A DNA stretch of 43,398 nt from Bacteroidales bacterium (GTDB lineage: Bacteria > Bacteroidota > Bacteroidia > Bacteroidales > F082), in contig JAEEQP010000028.1 of the NCBI GenBank assembly GCA_016285355.1, positions 1 to 43,398 on the forward strand, in the 5' to 3' direction. Made by a program: the position numbers and the translations under genes. Below, in pieces: positions 33,003 through 43,168 of this stretch (positions are counted from its first letter, which is position 1; each line of letters opens with the position of its first letter). The notes beneath the pieces were generated by a model, which saw only the letters and a program-made list of their open reading frames with translations, was not told the DNA's origin and did no database searches.

Positions 33003-33581
33003 ATGAAAAAAACAATGATTACGTTACTTTTTGTTTGCTATTTATTTCCCTTACATGCTCAAAAAATAGTAATGGACAAGGCAGAAAGTGATGGGAAAAG
33101 ATACATTAGCACCGAACAACAGACTATAATATACGGAAAACAAAATTTTTGGGGTGTCATTACAGAAACTGGCATCGGAATGTCTTTGAGTTGTGTTGTT
33201 AGTAATAATGATACAATTTGGGGTATTCAATTATGTGTTCATGAGAAGGTGCAAATTGATGAAGGGAGAAAGCTCCTGATTAAGTTATCTGATAATAGTA
33301 TAATCACTTTAGAGAATATCGAACAAATAGGACCTCTTGACTATGAAACATACATTGGTGCAAACATAACCGTTTATTCTGTTTATCCATTATACTATGT
33401 TTCAAAAAACAATTTACTTACGATGTTGCAAATAGGCGTTGAGAAAATCCGAATAGAAACTAACATCGACTATATTGATAGAATGGTTAAAGGAAAAACA
33501 ATGGTAGATGTTTTAAGAGCACAATATGACAATATCCAAGAAGCATTAAGCAAAACAAAGGATATTTATACGGATTTTTAA
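33003..33581 (+). CDS. Secreted protein of unknown function
   Basis: The 192-residue AT-rich gene encodes a signal peptide (MKKTMITLLFVCYLFPLHAQ) followed by a mostly beta-rich periplasmic or surface domain. Visible segments include RYISTEQQTIIYGKQNF and KLLIKLSDNSIITLENIEQI, and a helical C-terminus ends in KTKDIYTDF. No family is recognised. It has a strong promoter, and the next gene starts 13 bases after its stop, so the two form an operon. Confidence 0.6.
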   Translation: MKKTMITLLFVCYLFPLHAQKIVMDKAESDGKRYISTEQQTIIYGKQNFWGVITETGIGMSLSCVVSNNDTIWGIQLCVHEKVQIDEGRKLLIKLSDNSIITLENIEQIGPLDYETYIGANITVYSVYPLYYVSKNNLLTMLQIGVEKIRIETNIDYIDRMVKGKTMVDVLRAQYDNIQEALSKTKDIYTDF

Positions 33582-33594
33582 TAATACAACAACC

Positions 33595-34257
33595 ATGTCA
33601 AAAACGCTAAAGCCTCCTCAATCCCTTTTTGTAATGAAATTCGGAAAAGCTGAACATATACAAAAATTCATAGATGAAGGATTGATATATATGAATTGTA
33701 CTGACTATTTCAGGCAATCACAGAATGACGAACAAGGCGACAAATACGAGGGTGCCGGTGTAGTTCATAAAGGAAAAATTGTATGCTATCGAAGCACTAT
33801 GCTGGAAGAGAAACTTTTTTGTCTATGGCACATTAACAATAAAGACACACCAAAAGTCAAGGAAACCAAACAGGTCGGTGAGAACCTGTACGAACTCATT
33901 ATTGATACAAGAGATTTTACGAGATTGGCCGATACGGATATCCAAGACTTTAAGGTTGCACTCATAAAGAATCATAAAGAGTTTAATACACGATTAATTA
34001 ATGAACTGAACAAACATTATAAAGGGCGTTTTTGGTGCCAACCTGTAAGTTATTATAGACCGACACTCGCAAATTATAAACCAATCAGCCCATTTATGAA
34101 ACCGGTAAGATATAGAGGGCAGAACGAGTTACGATACCTTGTGTTAGACGATGTGATAAATTCAGGAAAACCATTAGAAATCCGTATTGGCAACATTTCT
34201 GATATTGCACAATCATTTGATTGTTCGCTTGTTAAAATGTATGCTCACAAATACTAA
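33595..34257 (+). CDS. Unknown protein with GLIYMNCTDYFR / GDKYEG motifs
   Basis: The 220-residue protein has no signal peptide or membrane segment and is probably cytoplasmic. Its opening (SLFVMKFGKAEHIQKFIDEG, LIYMNCTDYFR, GDKYEGAG) and its later RYRGQNELRYLVL and IRIGNISDIA segments recall a loose class of accessory proteins found in scattered bacterial genomes, some near defence genes. I cannot name the family. It is encoded in an AT-rich pair with a secreted protein, which looks like an acquired cassette. Confidence 0.5.
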   Translation: MSKTLKPPQSLFVMKFGKAEHIQKFIDEGLIYMNCTDYFRQSQNDEQGDKYEGAGVVHKGKIVCYRSTMLEEKLFCLWHINNKDTPKVKETKQVGENLYELIIDTRDFTRLADTDIQDFKVALIKNHKEFNTRLINELNKHYKGRFWCQPVSYYRPTLANYKPISPFMKPVRYRGQNELRYLVLDDVINSGKPLEIRIGNISDIAQSFDCSLVKMYAHKY

Positions 34258-34438
34258 CATCCATTCGATTGGAGTTCTCGTTATTATTGTTTGGCAATTA
34301 GACTTGTGCAAAATGCAGTAAATTAAAACACTTTGCAATTCAACATATGTCTTGGGTTATCCTATCATAATTTTACTCCACCGAAACAATTGTAATTGTT
34401 TTTGAAAGATTTGTTTCCAAGGGTATCAATCGTTTTCG

Positions 34439-34446
34439 TACTTTTG
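34439..34446 (+). promoter_or_regulatory. -7 box for lysS
   Basis: TACTTTTG matches TAnnTTTG and lies 20 bases before ATG 34466. A TTTG at 34410-34413 is 25 bases upstream, longer than the usual 19-21. Confidence 0.45.
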
Positions 34447-34465
34447 CACAAAATTTCAACGCATC

Positions 34466-36178
34466 ATGTTAAGCGAACAGGAACAAATCAGAAGAAATTC
34501 GTTGGCCGAACTCTACAAGCTCGGCATCAACCCGTATCCGCAGGCCGCGTTCCCCGTGAGCGTGTTCACCACGGACATCCTCAACCAATTTGACGACAAC
34601 AACCCCGACCAATTCCAAGAGGTCACCCTCGCGGGCCGTATCATGAGCCGCCGCATCATGGGCGCCGCCTCGTTCTGCGAGCTGCAGGACTCGAAAGGCC
34701 GCATCCAACTGTATATCAAGCGCGACGAGATCTGCCCCGAGGAGGACAAGACCTTGTATAACACGGTGTTCAAGCGTCTGCTCGACATTGGAGACTTCAT
34801 CGGCGTGAAAGGCTTCGCCTTCCGCACGCAGATGGGCGAGATCTCGGTACATGTCAAGGAACTGACGGTGCTGAGCAAGTCGCTGAGGCCGCTGCCCATC
34901 GTCAAGGAGAAGGACGGCGTGAAGTACGACGAATTCAATGACCCCGAGTTGCGCTACCGTATGCGTTACGTCGACCTCGTGGTGAACGACAAGGTGAAGG
35001 ACATCTTCATCACTCGCACCCGCATCATCGACAGCATCCGTCGTTTCTTCAACGAGAGCGGCTATCTCGAAGTGGAAACGCCAGTGCTGCAAGCCATCCC
35101 GGGCGGTGCCACGGCGCGTCCTTTCATCACGCACCACAACGCCTTGGACATCCCGATGTATCTCCGCATCGCCGATGAGCTTTACCTGAAGCGCCTCATC
35201 GTGGGCGGCTTCGAAGGCGTGTATGAGTTTTCGCGCAACTTCCGCAACGAGGGCATGGACCGCACCCACAACCCCGAGTTCACGGCAATGGAAATCTATG
35301 TGGCCTATAAGGATTACCTCTGGATGATGGACTTCACTGAGGCCATGATTGAACGCGCTGTCACGGAGGTGTTAGGCACTGATACCGTGAAAGTTGGCGA
35401 CAACGAAATCTGCTTCAAGCGTCCCTTCAAGCGCATTACGATGATTGACTCCATCAAGGAGAAGACCGGCATCGACATCACGGGTATGGACGAAGCCCAG
35501 CTGCGCGACGTGTGCAAGCAACTCGGCATCGAGGTGGACGAAACGATGGGCAAGGGTAAACTGATCGACGAAATCTTCGGCGAGAAGTGCGAAGGCACCT
35601 ACATCCAGCCCACCTTCATCACCGACTATCCCGTGGAGATGTCGCCGCTCTGCAAGCGTCACCGCAACAACCCCGAACTGACCGAGCGCTTCGAGCTGAT
35701 GGTCAACGGCAAGGAATTGGCCAACGCCTACACTGAGCTGAACGACCCCATCGACCAGCGTGCACGCTTCGAGGAGCAGATGAAACTCAGCGAGCGCGGC
35801 GACGACGAGGCCATGTTCATCGACCAGGACTTCCTGCGCGCATTGGAATATGGTATGCCTCCAACCTCGGGAATGGGCATTGGCATCGACCGCTTCGTGA
35901 TGCTGCTCACGGGTCAGACCACCATCCAAGAGGTGCTGCTGTTCCCGATGATGCGTCCCGAGAAGGTCGTGAAGAACGCCACCAAGGAAGACTTCATGGC
36001 CTTGGGTATGGCCGAGACTTGGGCGACCTTGTTGCTCACCAATGGCTACAACACCATCGAGCAACTGAAGGCAGAGAAGCCCTCCGCATTGCGCGAAAAG
36101 CTGAACGGCTTGCGCAAGAAGAACAAACTCGACATCCCAGCTTTGCAGCTGGAGGACGTCGAGGCCTGGATGAAATAA
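34466..36178 (+). CDS. lysS: Lysyl-tRNA synthetase (class II)
   Basis: The 570-residue enzyme attaches lysine to tRNA-Lys. It has an N-terminal OB-fold anticodon-binding domain (about 55-165) and a class II catalytic core with motif 2 [19 protein letters not shown] and motif 3 [15 protein letters not shown]-terminal helical extension follows (after about 500), a feature I associate with Bacteroidota LysRS. Length is normal for the group. A bidirectional terminator closes it against the convergent M23 gene. Confidence 0.96.
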   Translation: MLSEQEQIRRNSLAELYKLGINPYPQAAFPVSVFTTDILNQFDDNNPDQFQEVTLAGRIMSRRIMGAASFCELQDSKGRIQLYIKRDEICPEEDKTLYNTVFKRLLDIGDFIGVKGFAFRTQMGEISVHVKELTVLSKSLRPLPIVKEKDGVKYDEFNDPELRYRMRYVDLVVNDKVKDIFITRTRIIDSIRRFFNESGYLEVETPVLQAIPGGATARPFITHHNALDIPMYLRIADELYLKRLIVGGFEGVYEFSRNFRNEGMDRTHNPEFTAMEIYVAYKDYLWMMDFTEAMIERAVTEVLGTDTVKVGDNEICFKRPFKRITMIDSIKEKTGIDITGMDEAQLRDVCKQLGIEVDETMGKGKLIDEIFGEKCEGTYIQPTFITDYPVEMSPLCKRHRNNPELTERFELMVNGKELANAYTELNDPIDQRARFEEQMKLSERGDDEAMFIDQDFLRALEYGMPPTSGMGIGIDRFVMLLTGQTTIQEVLLFPMMRPEKVVKNATKEDFMALGMAETWATLLLTNGYNTIEQLKAEKPSALREKLNGLRKKNKLDIPALQLEDVEAWMK

Positions 36179-36197
36179 GCTGGATGCGTTGAAAAGA

Positions 36198-36229
36198 AAA
36201 ACCCCGGAAGCCGTAGCTTTCGGGGTTTT
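36198..36229. terminator. Bidirectional terminator between lysS and the M23-LysM gene
   Basis: Stem AAAACCCCGGAAGC/GCTTTCGGGGTTTT with one G-T pair and a CGTA loop. A T run follows on the plus strand and an equivalent run on the minus strand, serving both convergent genes. Confidence 0.85.
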
Positions 36230-36233
36230 GTTT

Positions 36234-37325
36234 TTATTTCACTCTGATTCTTTGTCCGACTTTCAGCACCTTATTGGCTCTAATACCATTCAGTTTGCAA
36301 ATCTTGTTCACTGAGGTGCCGTATCTCTTGGCAATCTTGCCCAGGGTTTCGCCCTTCTTCACAGTGTGATAGGATTTCTTCGCCTTGCTGACGCTTCCAC
36401 TTCCTCCGCCTCTTTCTTGCGGGGCTTGTTTCGAAGCTGCCAGCGACTGTGCATCGGTTTGACCATAATGCGAGTTGATGTTAAAATAGTGCTTGTGCAG
36501 CACAAACTCCTCGCAACGCAAAGTGCCATTCTCCAAGTCGAAGATGCGCTCTGGGTCGAAGCTCTGGCCCATATAACGTGTTTCCAAATGGAGATGAGGT
36601 CCTGTGGAACGTCCCGTAGAGCCACCATAGCCAATGGGCTCGCCAGCCTTCACAATATCACCGCTCTTCACGATATAGCTTGAGAGATGGCCATAATAAG
36701 TCTCCAAGCCGTTCAAGTGACGAATCACCAACACATTGCCATAACCGCCCGTCATGGATGTCGGGAGAGCCACACGCACGATGCCGTCGAAGGCAGCATA
36801 CACCACATCACCCATGTGCAAGCCGATGTCGACACCCCTATGGGGACGGTGCCACCTGAACTTGAATTGGGATGTGACAGGGCCAGGATGCGGGATGCAG
36901 AAACGATGCACCGAATCCACCAAGCGGAGCGTAACCGAATCGGGAAGGTCGTTCAAAGCAATGTCGCGATAGGTATGCACCCATTGCGTCTCCCAATGGT
37001 CGCTACTGATGGAATCCGGGATCTCGGGACGCTCAATATTGTAGTACAGCCAAGTGCCATTGTCGAAGAGCACCACCTTTTGATATCTGTTTTTGGTATT
37101 GAGCGTGTCGACAGGGACCGGGATGCCTTCCGAGAACTCCTCGTCTTCTTCGTCGTCTTCCTCTGCGTTGTCAACCACAATGGTGTCGTTGTCGTGCACA
37201 TAAATATATACGGTGTCGTGAACAGTATGGTTGTTTCTCCAACGTTTAAAAAAGCCTTCTTTTTCTTGCGAGAAGGCAACGGATGACAATAACAGGCAGA
37301 TTATGATAGCAGTTAATTTCTTCAT
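36234..37325 (-). CDS. Secreted M23 metallopeptidase with C-terminal LysM domain
   Basis: The start is ATG 37325, giving a signal peptide (MKKLTAIIICLLLSSVAFSQ) and 363 residues. An acidic linker (about 50-66) follows. The M23 domain (about 145-260) has zinc ligands H162 and D166 (HRGVD) and H244/H246 (GPHLHLE), and also YYGHLS. A LysM domain (about 319-363, YHTVKKGETLGKIAKRYGTS) binds peptidoglycan. It should be a periplasmic murein endopeptidase that cuts peptide cross-links during growth or division. A long upstream open frame is excluded because it runs through the promoter. Confidence 0.92.
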   Translation of the reverse strand: MKKLTAIIICLLLSSVAFSQEKEGFFKRWRNNHTVHDTVYIYVHDNDTIVVDNAEEDDEEDEEFSEGIPVPVDTLNTKNRYQKVVLFDNGTWLYYNIERPEIPDSISSDHWETQWVHTYRDIALNDLPDSVTLRLVDSVHRFCIPHPGPVTSQFKFRWHRPHRGVDIGLHMGDVVYAAFDGIVRVALPTSMTGGYGNVLVIRHLNGLETYYGHLSSYIVKSGDIVKAGEPIGYGGSTGRSTGPHLHLETRYMGQSFDPERIFDLENGTLRCEEFVLHKHYFNINSHYGQTDAQSLAASKQAPQERGGGSGSVSKAKKSYHTVKKGETLGKIAKRYGTSVNKICKLNGIRANKVLKVGQRIRVK

Positions 37326-37357
37326 GATAAAGGGTGATTTTTTGAAAAATAAGGGTG

Positions 37358-37387
37358 CAAAGGTACAAAAAAATCCCGAAATGGCAA
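37358..37387 (-). promoter_or_regulatory. Promoter of the M23-LysM gene
   Basis: On the minus strand TTG (37387-37385), 19 bases, TACCTTTG (37365-37358): a full match, with a leader of about 26 bases. Confidence 0.7.
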
Positions 37388-37424
37388 GAAGAAAGGAGCC
37401 AAAAACGGCCAAAAACCCAAAATG

Positions 37425-37439
37425 TTGACATTTTGTCAG
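37425..37439. promoter_or_regulatory. TGACA-N3-TGTCA inverted repeat upstream of dnaK
   Basis: TGACA (37426-37430) and TGTCA (37434-37438) flank TTT in the shared region between the M23-LysM and dnaK promoters. A further TTGACA is at 37461-37466. No TAnnTTTG box or CIRCE element is seen before dnaK, so this may be a heat-shock operator or part of an alternative promoter. Confidence 0.35.
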
Positions 37440-37545
37440 TTTTTTGCTTTGGCACAAAGATTGACAAGTTGAGGCCGTTGCAATTCGTATGCAACCGCGA
37501 TTAGACAACAAAATAAGTAACAAATAAAAATAGGAGAACAAAGAA

Positions 37546-39486
<1,941 letters not shown>

Positions 39487-39511
39487 AACACTCAAGGTTT
39501 AAATTGAACGA

Positions 39512-39548
39512 AAGCGTGCGGCGCATTTGCGCCGCACGCTTTTTTTTG
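39512..39548 (+). terminator. Rho-independent terminator after dnaK
   Basis: Stem AGCGTGCGGCGC/GCGCCGCACGCT with an ATTT loop (39525-39528), followed by a run of seven or more Ts. Strong and GC-rich. Confidence 0.9.
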
Positions 39549-39621
39549 TTTAAAAAAAAACACCAAAAACCTGCAAGATTTTTCCGACTTTCGCGTCATG
39601 TAAGTGTAAGACACCCCAGAA

Positions 39622-40119
39622 ATGGACAACGAAGCCTTCAAGAAACGCATCATCCAACTGCAACCTGGTTTGCAAAAAGTGGCAGAAAACATCCTCAACG
39701 ATGCCGATAGGGCTGCCGATGCGGTTCAAGATACGGTCCTCAAAATTTGGGACAACCGTCGCCGGATGAACCGTGTCAGCAACTTGGAAGGCTATTGCGT
39801 CACTGCCGTCAAACGCCGTTGCATTGACCTGTTGCGCGAGCAACAACCTTCCGTACCTATTGACGAGGAAGCGTTTATGCTTGCAGATACTACATTTGAT
39901 GAAAGCTTTGAGGAACGCTATCGACAAGCTCGGGCCTTGATTGACCAACTCCCCGTGAAGCAACGCGAAATCATCTTGATGAAATATGAGCAAGAAATGC
40001 CCAACGCTGAAATAGAAAAGGCACTTCAGATAAGCAGCACTAATCTTTACACTATCCTGTCGCGTGCCTACAAGTCCCTTCGTGAGGCGATGGACAGGGA
40101 AAAACCACAACAATCATGA
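39622..40119 (+). CDS. ECF-type RNA polymerase sigma factor
   Basis: The 165-residue protein shows sigma region 2 (about 10-75: DRAADAVQDTVLKIWDNRRR, VSNLEGYCVTAVKRRCIDLL) and region 4 (about 105-160, LPVKQREIILMKYEQEM then SSTNLYTILSRAYKSLREAM). It redirects RNA polymerase to a small set of promoters. It belongs to the extracytoplasmic function class. A CGTC at 39594-39597 might be part of a self-regulated promoter, but spacing to an AAC element is unusual. Its TGA overlaps the ATG of the next gene (ATGA), the usual arrangement for a sigma factor and its anti-sigma regulator. Confidence 0.88.
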   Translation: MDNEAFKKRIIQLQPGLQKVAENILNDADRAADAVQDTVLKIWDNRRRMNRVSNLEGYCVTAVKRRCIDLLREQQPSVPIDEEAFMLADTTFDESFEERYRQARALIDQLPVKQREIILMKYEQEMPNAEIEKALQISSTNLYTILSRAYKSLREAMDREKPQQS

Positions 40120-41951
40120 AAGAGGATAACAACATAGATCAGGGAGTGAAGGAATTGCTTGACATCCTGACGGAGCATAGCAGGAATGAGCGGCGTCAGC
40201 AACAATTGGGTGCAATGATGGATCGCTCGGCCACCTTGACGAGACGTCTCCACTGGCTTTGGGCCGTCGCAACAGCCGTGATGCTTTCCGTCGTGGTCGC
40301 CCTAAGCCTGAATTTCGTCAAGGACAAATCGAAAGTTATGGTGGAGATGGATGAGCCCGACACGAAAATGCCAATGGAGGCTAAAGAACCGACGGTTGCT
40401 CTCCCAGAAAACAGCGCCATGACGGGCGAAGAACCTATTGCTGAAACAAAAGATGTGGCTCAACCTCTAGTTTTCCACACAAAACCTGTCGTCTTTGCAC
40501 ATCCAGTGACGGAAGAAAAACAACAACCATTATCTGACAATACGCTTTCGGTAGAACCAACTCATCCATTGGAAACAATTGAAAGTGAAAACAAGGTCGT
40601 GATTGATGAATCCATTGGAAATAAACCTAATGAAACTATTGAAAACCAGAATATTAAATATGATTCTTTTGAACCAAACCATGCACCCACAAACAAAAAG
40701 ACTGATAGCGTAGCAACAGCCAACAGAATAGTAGATAATCCCTATCGTCCCAAGGACAGATTCACATTACGGGTGGGAGGCGAGATAGATGCCTACGATT
40801 TAGGCAGTTTACCATTCCCACCAATTACATCCCATTTTGCCTTAGGATTCACTCTTGATTATCATTTCACGGAAAACTTTAGCATGGGACTGGGTGCTGA
40901 GTGGTTTGGGGTAACTACCTATAGGTCATTTTATTCATCATACCAAGAACGTTTACATGCCATTCCCGTATATGCAGATTTGAAGTTGAACTTCTGGGGC
41001 AAAAAGAATTATTCGCCATTCTTGGAGGCCAAATTGGGTTATTCTATTCCACTCAATAAAGTAACAGAGTATTATCCAGAAGGCGAGATGGCCGAAGACG
41101 GTATCGGAATAGAGAATGGCAGAGGTTTTTACACTGATTACATTTTGTCTGGGCCTTATCTGAGTCTCGGCTTGGGATGCTCAATGAAGCATTCCAACCT
41201 GAGTGCAGGCGTGGTGTATTCTCATGCCAGACCACCTGGCAAACTTAAGGAGTCGCTTAGCAATTATTATTTAAATCTCCTTATTTGGGGAACCAATTTC
41301 TACATTCGGTACGATTACACTTTCGCACCCTTTTCCGATGAAGGGAGACACCGCCTAAGGCAGATTAAGAATGGTAAAATGATGAATGAGTTCAATGGAG
41401 ACGGTTTTCAGATACAGCTGAATGTGGCTGGAGGATTCAGACCTTGGTGTTATTCGGCAGGAGCGGCTTTGGAATACAGGTTCCCTAAACGGATTAGCAT
41501 AGGAATCGGAGCTGATTTCAGAGGCGTGAACTTCACTTCAAGGGAATGGGGCAGTGTAGGCTACTTTGAAAACATATTGGAAGGCCAATTGCTTTCCGTG
41601 CCAGTCTATGGGAGTTTGAAAGCACACTTTTTGGAAAACAAGAGGTTCTCTCCCTTCGTGGAATACCGTTTGGGATATGCATTTGCATTGAACAGTCTTA
41701 CGGCCACTCATTGGGAACCTGAGTTTCAGGAAACTATTTATTATGAAAAGCGCCATCAGGGCAGGTATGCCTATTTGGGAATAGGCGTAACCCACAAACA
41801 TTCAAGCCTGAGCCTTGGTATTCTCGGACAAGACGGCCATCAGAAAGAAACTAGAGCGGGCTATACAAGTGACCTCTCTGGCGGCTATATGGGTGGCTTT
41901 CCTATTGAGCTGCGCTATTCCTACAGGATTGGTTCGGCGGCGAAGCGGTAG
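40116..41951 (+). CDS. Inner-membrane-anchored protein with two tandem outer-membrane beta-barrel-like repeats
   Basis: The 611-residue protein begins with about 44 cytoplasmic residues, mostly charged helix (DQGVKELLDILTEHSRNE), in the place of an anti-sigma domain. One membrane helix (about 45-68) and a long Pro/Thr/Glu-rich linker (69-213) follow. Two homologous beta-rich repeats begin at about 214 and 429. They align well: FSMGLGAEWFGV with ISIGIGADFRGV, IPVYADLKLNFW with VPVYGSLKAHFL, SPFLEAKLGYSIPLN with SPFVEYRLGYAFALN. The protein has no cleavable signal peptide. It could bridge both membranes or hold barrel-like domains in the periplasm. Coupling to the ECF sigma gene suggests an anti-sigma or sensor function. 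Confidence 0.7.
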   Translation: MKEDNNIDQGVKELLDILTEHSRNERRQQQLGAMMDRSATLTRRLHWLWAVATAVMLSVVVALSLNFVKDKSKVMVEMDEPDTKMPMEAKEPTVALPENSAMTGEEPIAETKDVAQPLVFHTKPVVFAHPVTEEKQQPLSDNTLSVEPTHPLETIESENKVVIDESIGNKPNETIENQNIKYDSFEPNHAPTNKKTDSVATANRIVDNPYRPKDRFTLRVGGEIDAYDLGSLPFPPITSHFALGFTLDYHFTENFSMGLGAEWFGVTTYRSFYSSYQERLHAIPVYADLKLNFWGKKNYSPFLEAKLGYSIPLNKVTEYYPEGEMAEDGIGIENGRGFYTDYILSGPYLSLGLGCSMKHSNLSAGVVYSHARPPGKLKESLSNYYLNLLIWGTNFYIRYDYTFAPFSDEGRHRLRQIKNGKMMNEFNGDGFQIQLNVAGGFRPWCYSAGAALEYRFPKRISIGIGADFRGVNFTSREWGSVGYFENILEGQLLSVPVYGSLKAHFLENKRFSPFVEYRLGYAFALNSLTATHWEPEFQETIYYEKRHQGRYAYLGIGVTHKHSSLSLGILGQDGHQKETRAGYTSDLSGGYMGGFPIELRYSYRIGSAAKR

Positions 41952-42253
41952 GAATTTCAAAAGCATACCAATAAAATACGACCACAAAAGGCATATTGCA
42001 GTTTATTCCAGCATCCTGTTACGCTTATATTGTAGGAGAGAACACCATCAACAAAAGCAAACAAATGTATGGGTTATAGCATTGCCGCCAAATAAGCACG
42101 CCAAAACCCGCTTAATTGGAAATCAACGGATATTAGAGTGATTTATAATAATATACAACGGAAAAATAAGAACAACATCAATACATGGTCACCATTTATG
42201 TGCTGGATTATTATGGGGTTGAGGGAATGAAATAAACGCTTCAAAGCATTATC

Positions 42254-42291
42254 AAAAAAGGTGTAATCCGAAAGGGTTACGCCTTTTTTTT
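42254..42291 (+). terminator. Rho-independent terminator
   Basis: Stem AAAAAAGGTGTAATCC/GGGTTACGCCTTTTTT, with two G-T pairs and a GAAA tetraloop (42270-42273), followed by Ts. The flanking A and T runs let it work in both directions. Confidence 0.85.
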
Positions 42292-42473
42292 GTTGTGTAC
42301 ATATCCTTCCTGCACTGCGGCATAGATTGTTGACTCCAACCAACATAATTTGCCTATATCTGCGTTATATATATTATTGATATATAATAATTTGAAAAGA
42401 ATTATATATACAATTTGTTATTTATGTTGTAAATAAGTATTCGAAATTTTTTAACAAAGTTTAACAAGTTTTC

Positions 42474-42506
42474 TTGCAATGCTTCCAATCCAACTCTTTA
42501 CTTTTG
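42474..42506 (+). promoter_or_regulatory. Promoter of the 42.5 kb gene
   Basis: TTG (42474-42476), 22 bases, TACTTTTG (42499-42506). The -7 box is perfect and the spacing is one base longer than usual. Leader about 20 bases to ATG 42531. Confidence 0.55.
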
Positions 42507-42530
42507 CAGCAAATATTAAACACCAATACT

Positions 42531-43166
42531 ATGGATATTAAAGATGCATTACAGAAACCATTGGAAAGTATGAATGGTGACAATGTTCAAAGTTCGTTTA
42601 AAAAGATTGCAGAGAATCTGTTCAACAATTTCTGCATTCAATGTGGTAAAAAGGATTATTATTTCGCTGAAGTCGAATTCTACTATTACGACAAAGAAAA
42701 TTATCTAAAAGACAAAGAACAAAACAAATGGAACACGGTAACATATCCTCGAACAGGTTATAGTGCAGGAGATTTCTTCTTTCATTTAAGCGGTTTTGAT
42801 ATATGTTTCAATAGCCATTACGATGAAAAAGATGCCAAATTTGGTGGAATACTTGTTAGGAGTATTAAAGATAACACAGGTGTAGTCACGACAGGCCCTT
42901 TGACTTGTAAAGATTTAATCCTTAATGCATGTAATAATGAAATGCCGAAATTGAAGCCATACCATCCAGAAATTGAAATAAAACCCGTACCAACAATTCG
43001 TTCTCTTGGCAAAGTAGACATGAATAATAGAATTGATGGAATTTTGAATTTATGTTTCTATGATGGAAGTATAAAAGATTGGAAACCAGCTAAACAAAGA
43101 TTTGATACAAAAACAGGAAAAATAGTAAAAGCCTATAGTTCTTATAAAACTGATAGATTTGTTTAA
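42531..43166 (+). CDS. Unknown protein, possibly DNA-glycosylase-like
   Basis: The protein has 211 residues when started at ATG 42531 (MDIKDALQKP), chosen because the upstream in-frame TTG (42474) lies in the promoter. It has no signal peptide. A central pattern (YPRTGYSAGDFFFHLSGFDI, FGGILVRSI, GPLTCKDLIL) loosely recalls the order of elements in 3-methyladenine DNA glycosylases, where a proline-glycine turn, a hydrophobic strand, an LxRA strand and a GP segment follow each other. This resemblance is weak and unverified. The gene is AT-rich, and its stop lies 2 bases before a deiminase start, so they form an operon. Confidence 0.55.
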   Translation: MDIKDALQKPLESMNGDNVQSSFKKIAENLFNNFCIQCGKKDYYFAEVEFYYYDKENYLKDKEQNKWNTVTYPRTGYSAGDFFFHLSGFDICFNSHYDEKDAKFGGILVRSIKDNTGVVTTGPLTCKDLILNACNNEMPKLKPYHPEIEIKPVPTIRSLGKVDMNNRIDGILNLCFYDGSIKDWKPAKQRFDTKTGKIVKAYSSYKTDRFV

Positions 43167-43168
43167 CA

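Larger units (their letters stand above)
41952..42530. other. 579-base AT-rich intergenic region
   Basis: No gene is supported. It contains a strong hairpin terminator (42254-42291) 300 bases after the preceding stop and a promoter for the next gene (42474-42506). The first 300 bases show no recognisable structure; a small RNA ending at the terminator is possible but has no visible promoter. Confidence 0.5.

Noticed and set aside
34258..34465. T-box or other riboswitch before lysS
   Set aside because: No T-box sequence or terminator/antiterminator pair is seen, and the predicted leader is only about 15 bases.
37430..37545. CIRCE/HrcA operator before dnaK
   Set aside because: The TTAGCACTC-N9-GAGTGCTAA sequence is not present.
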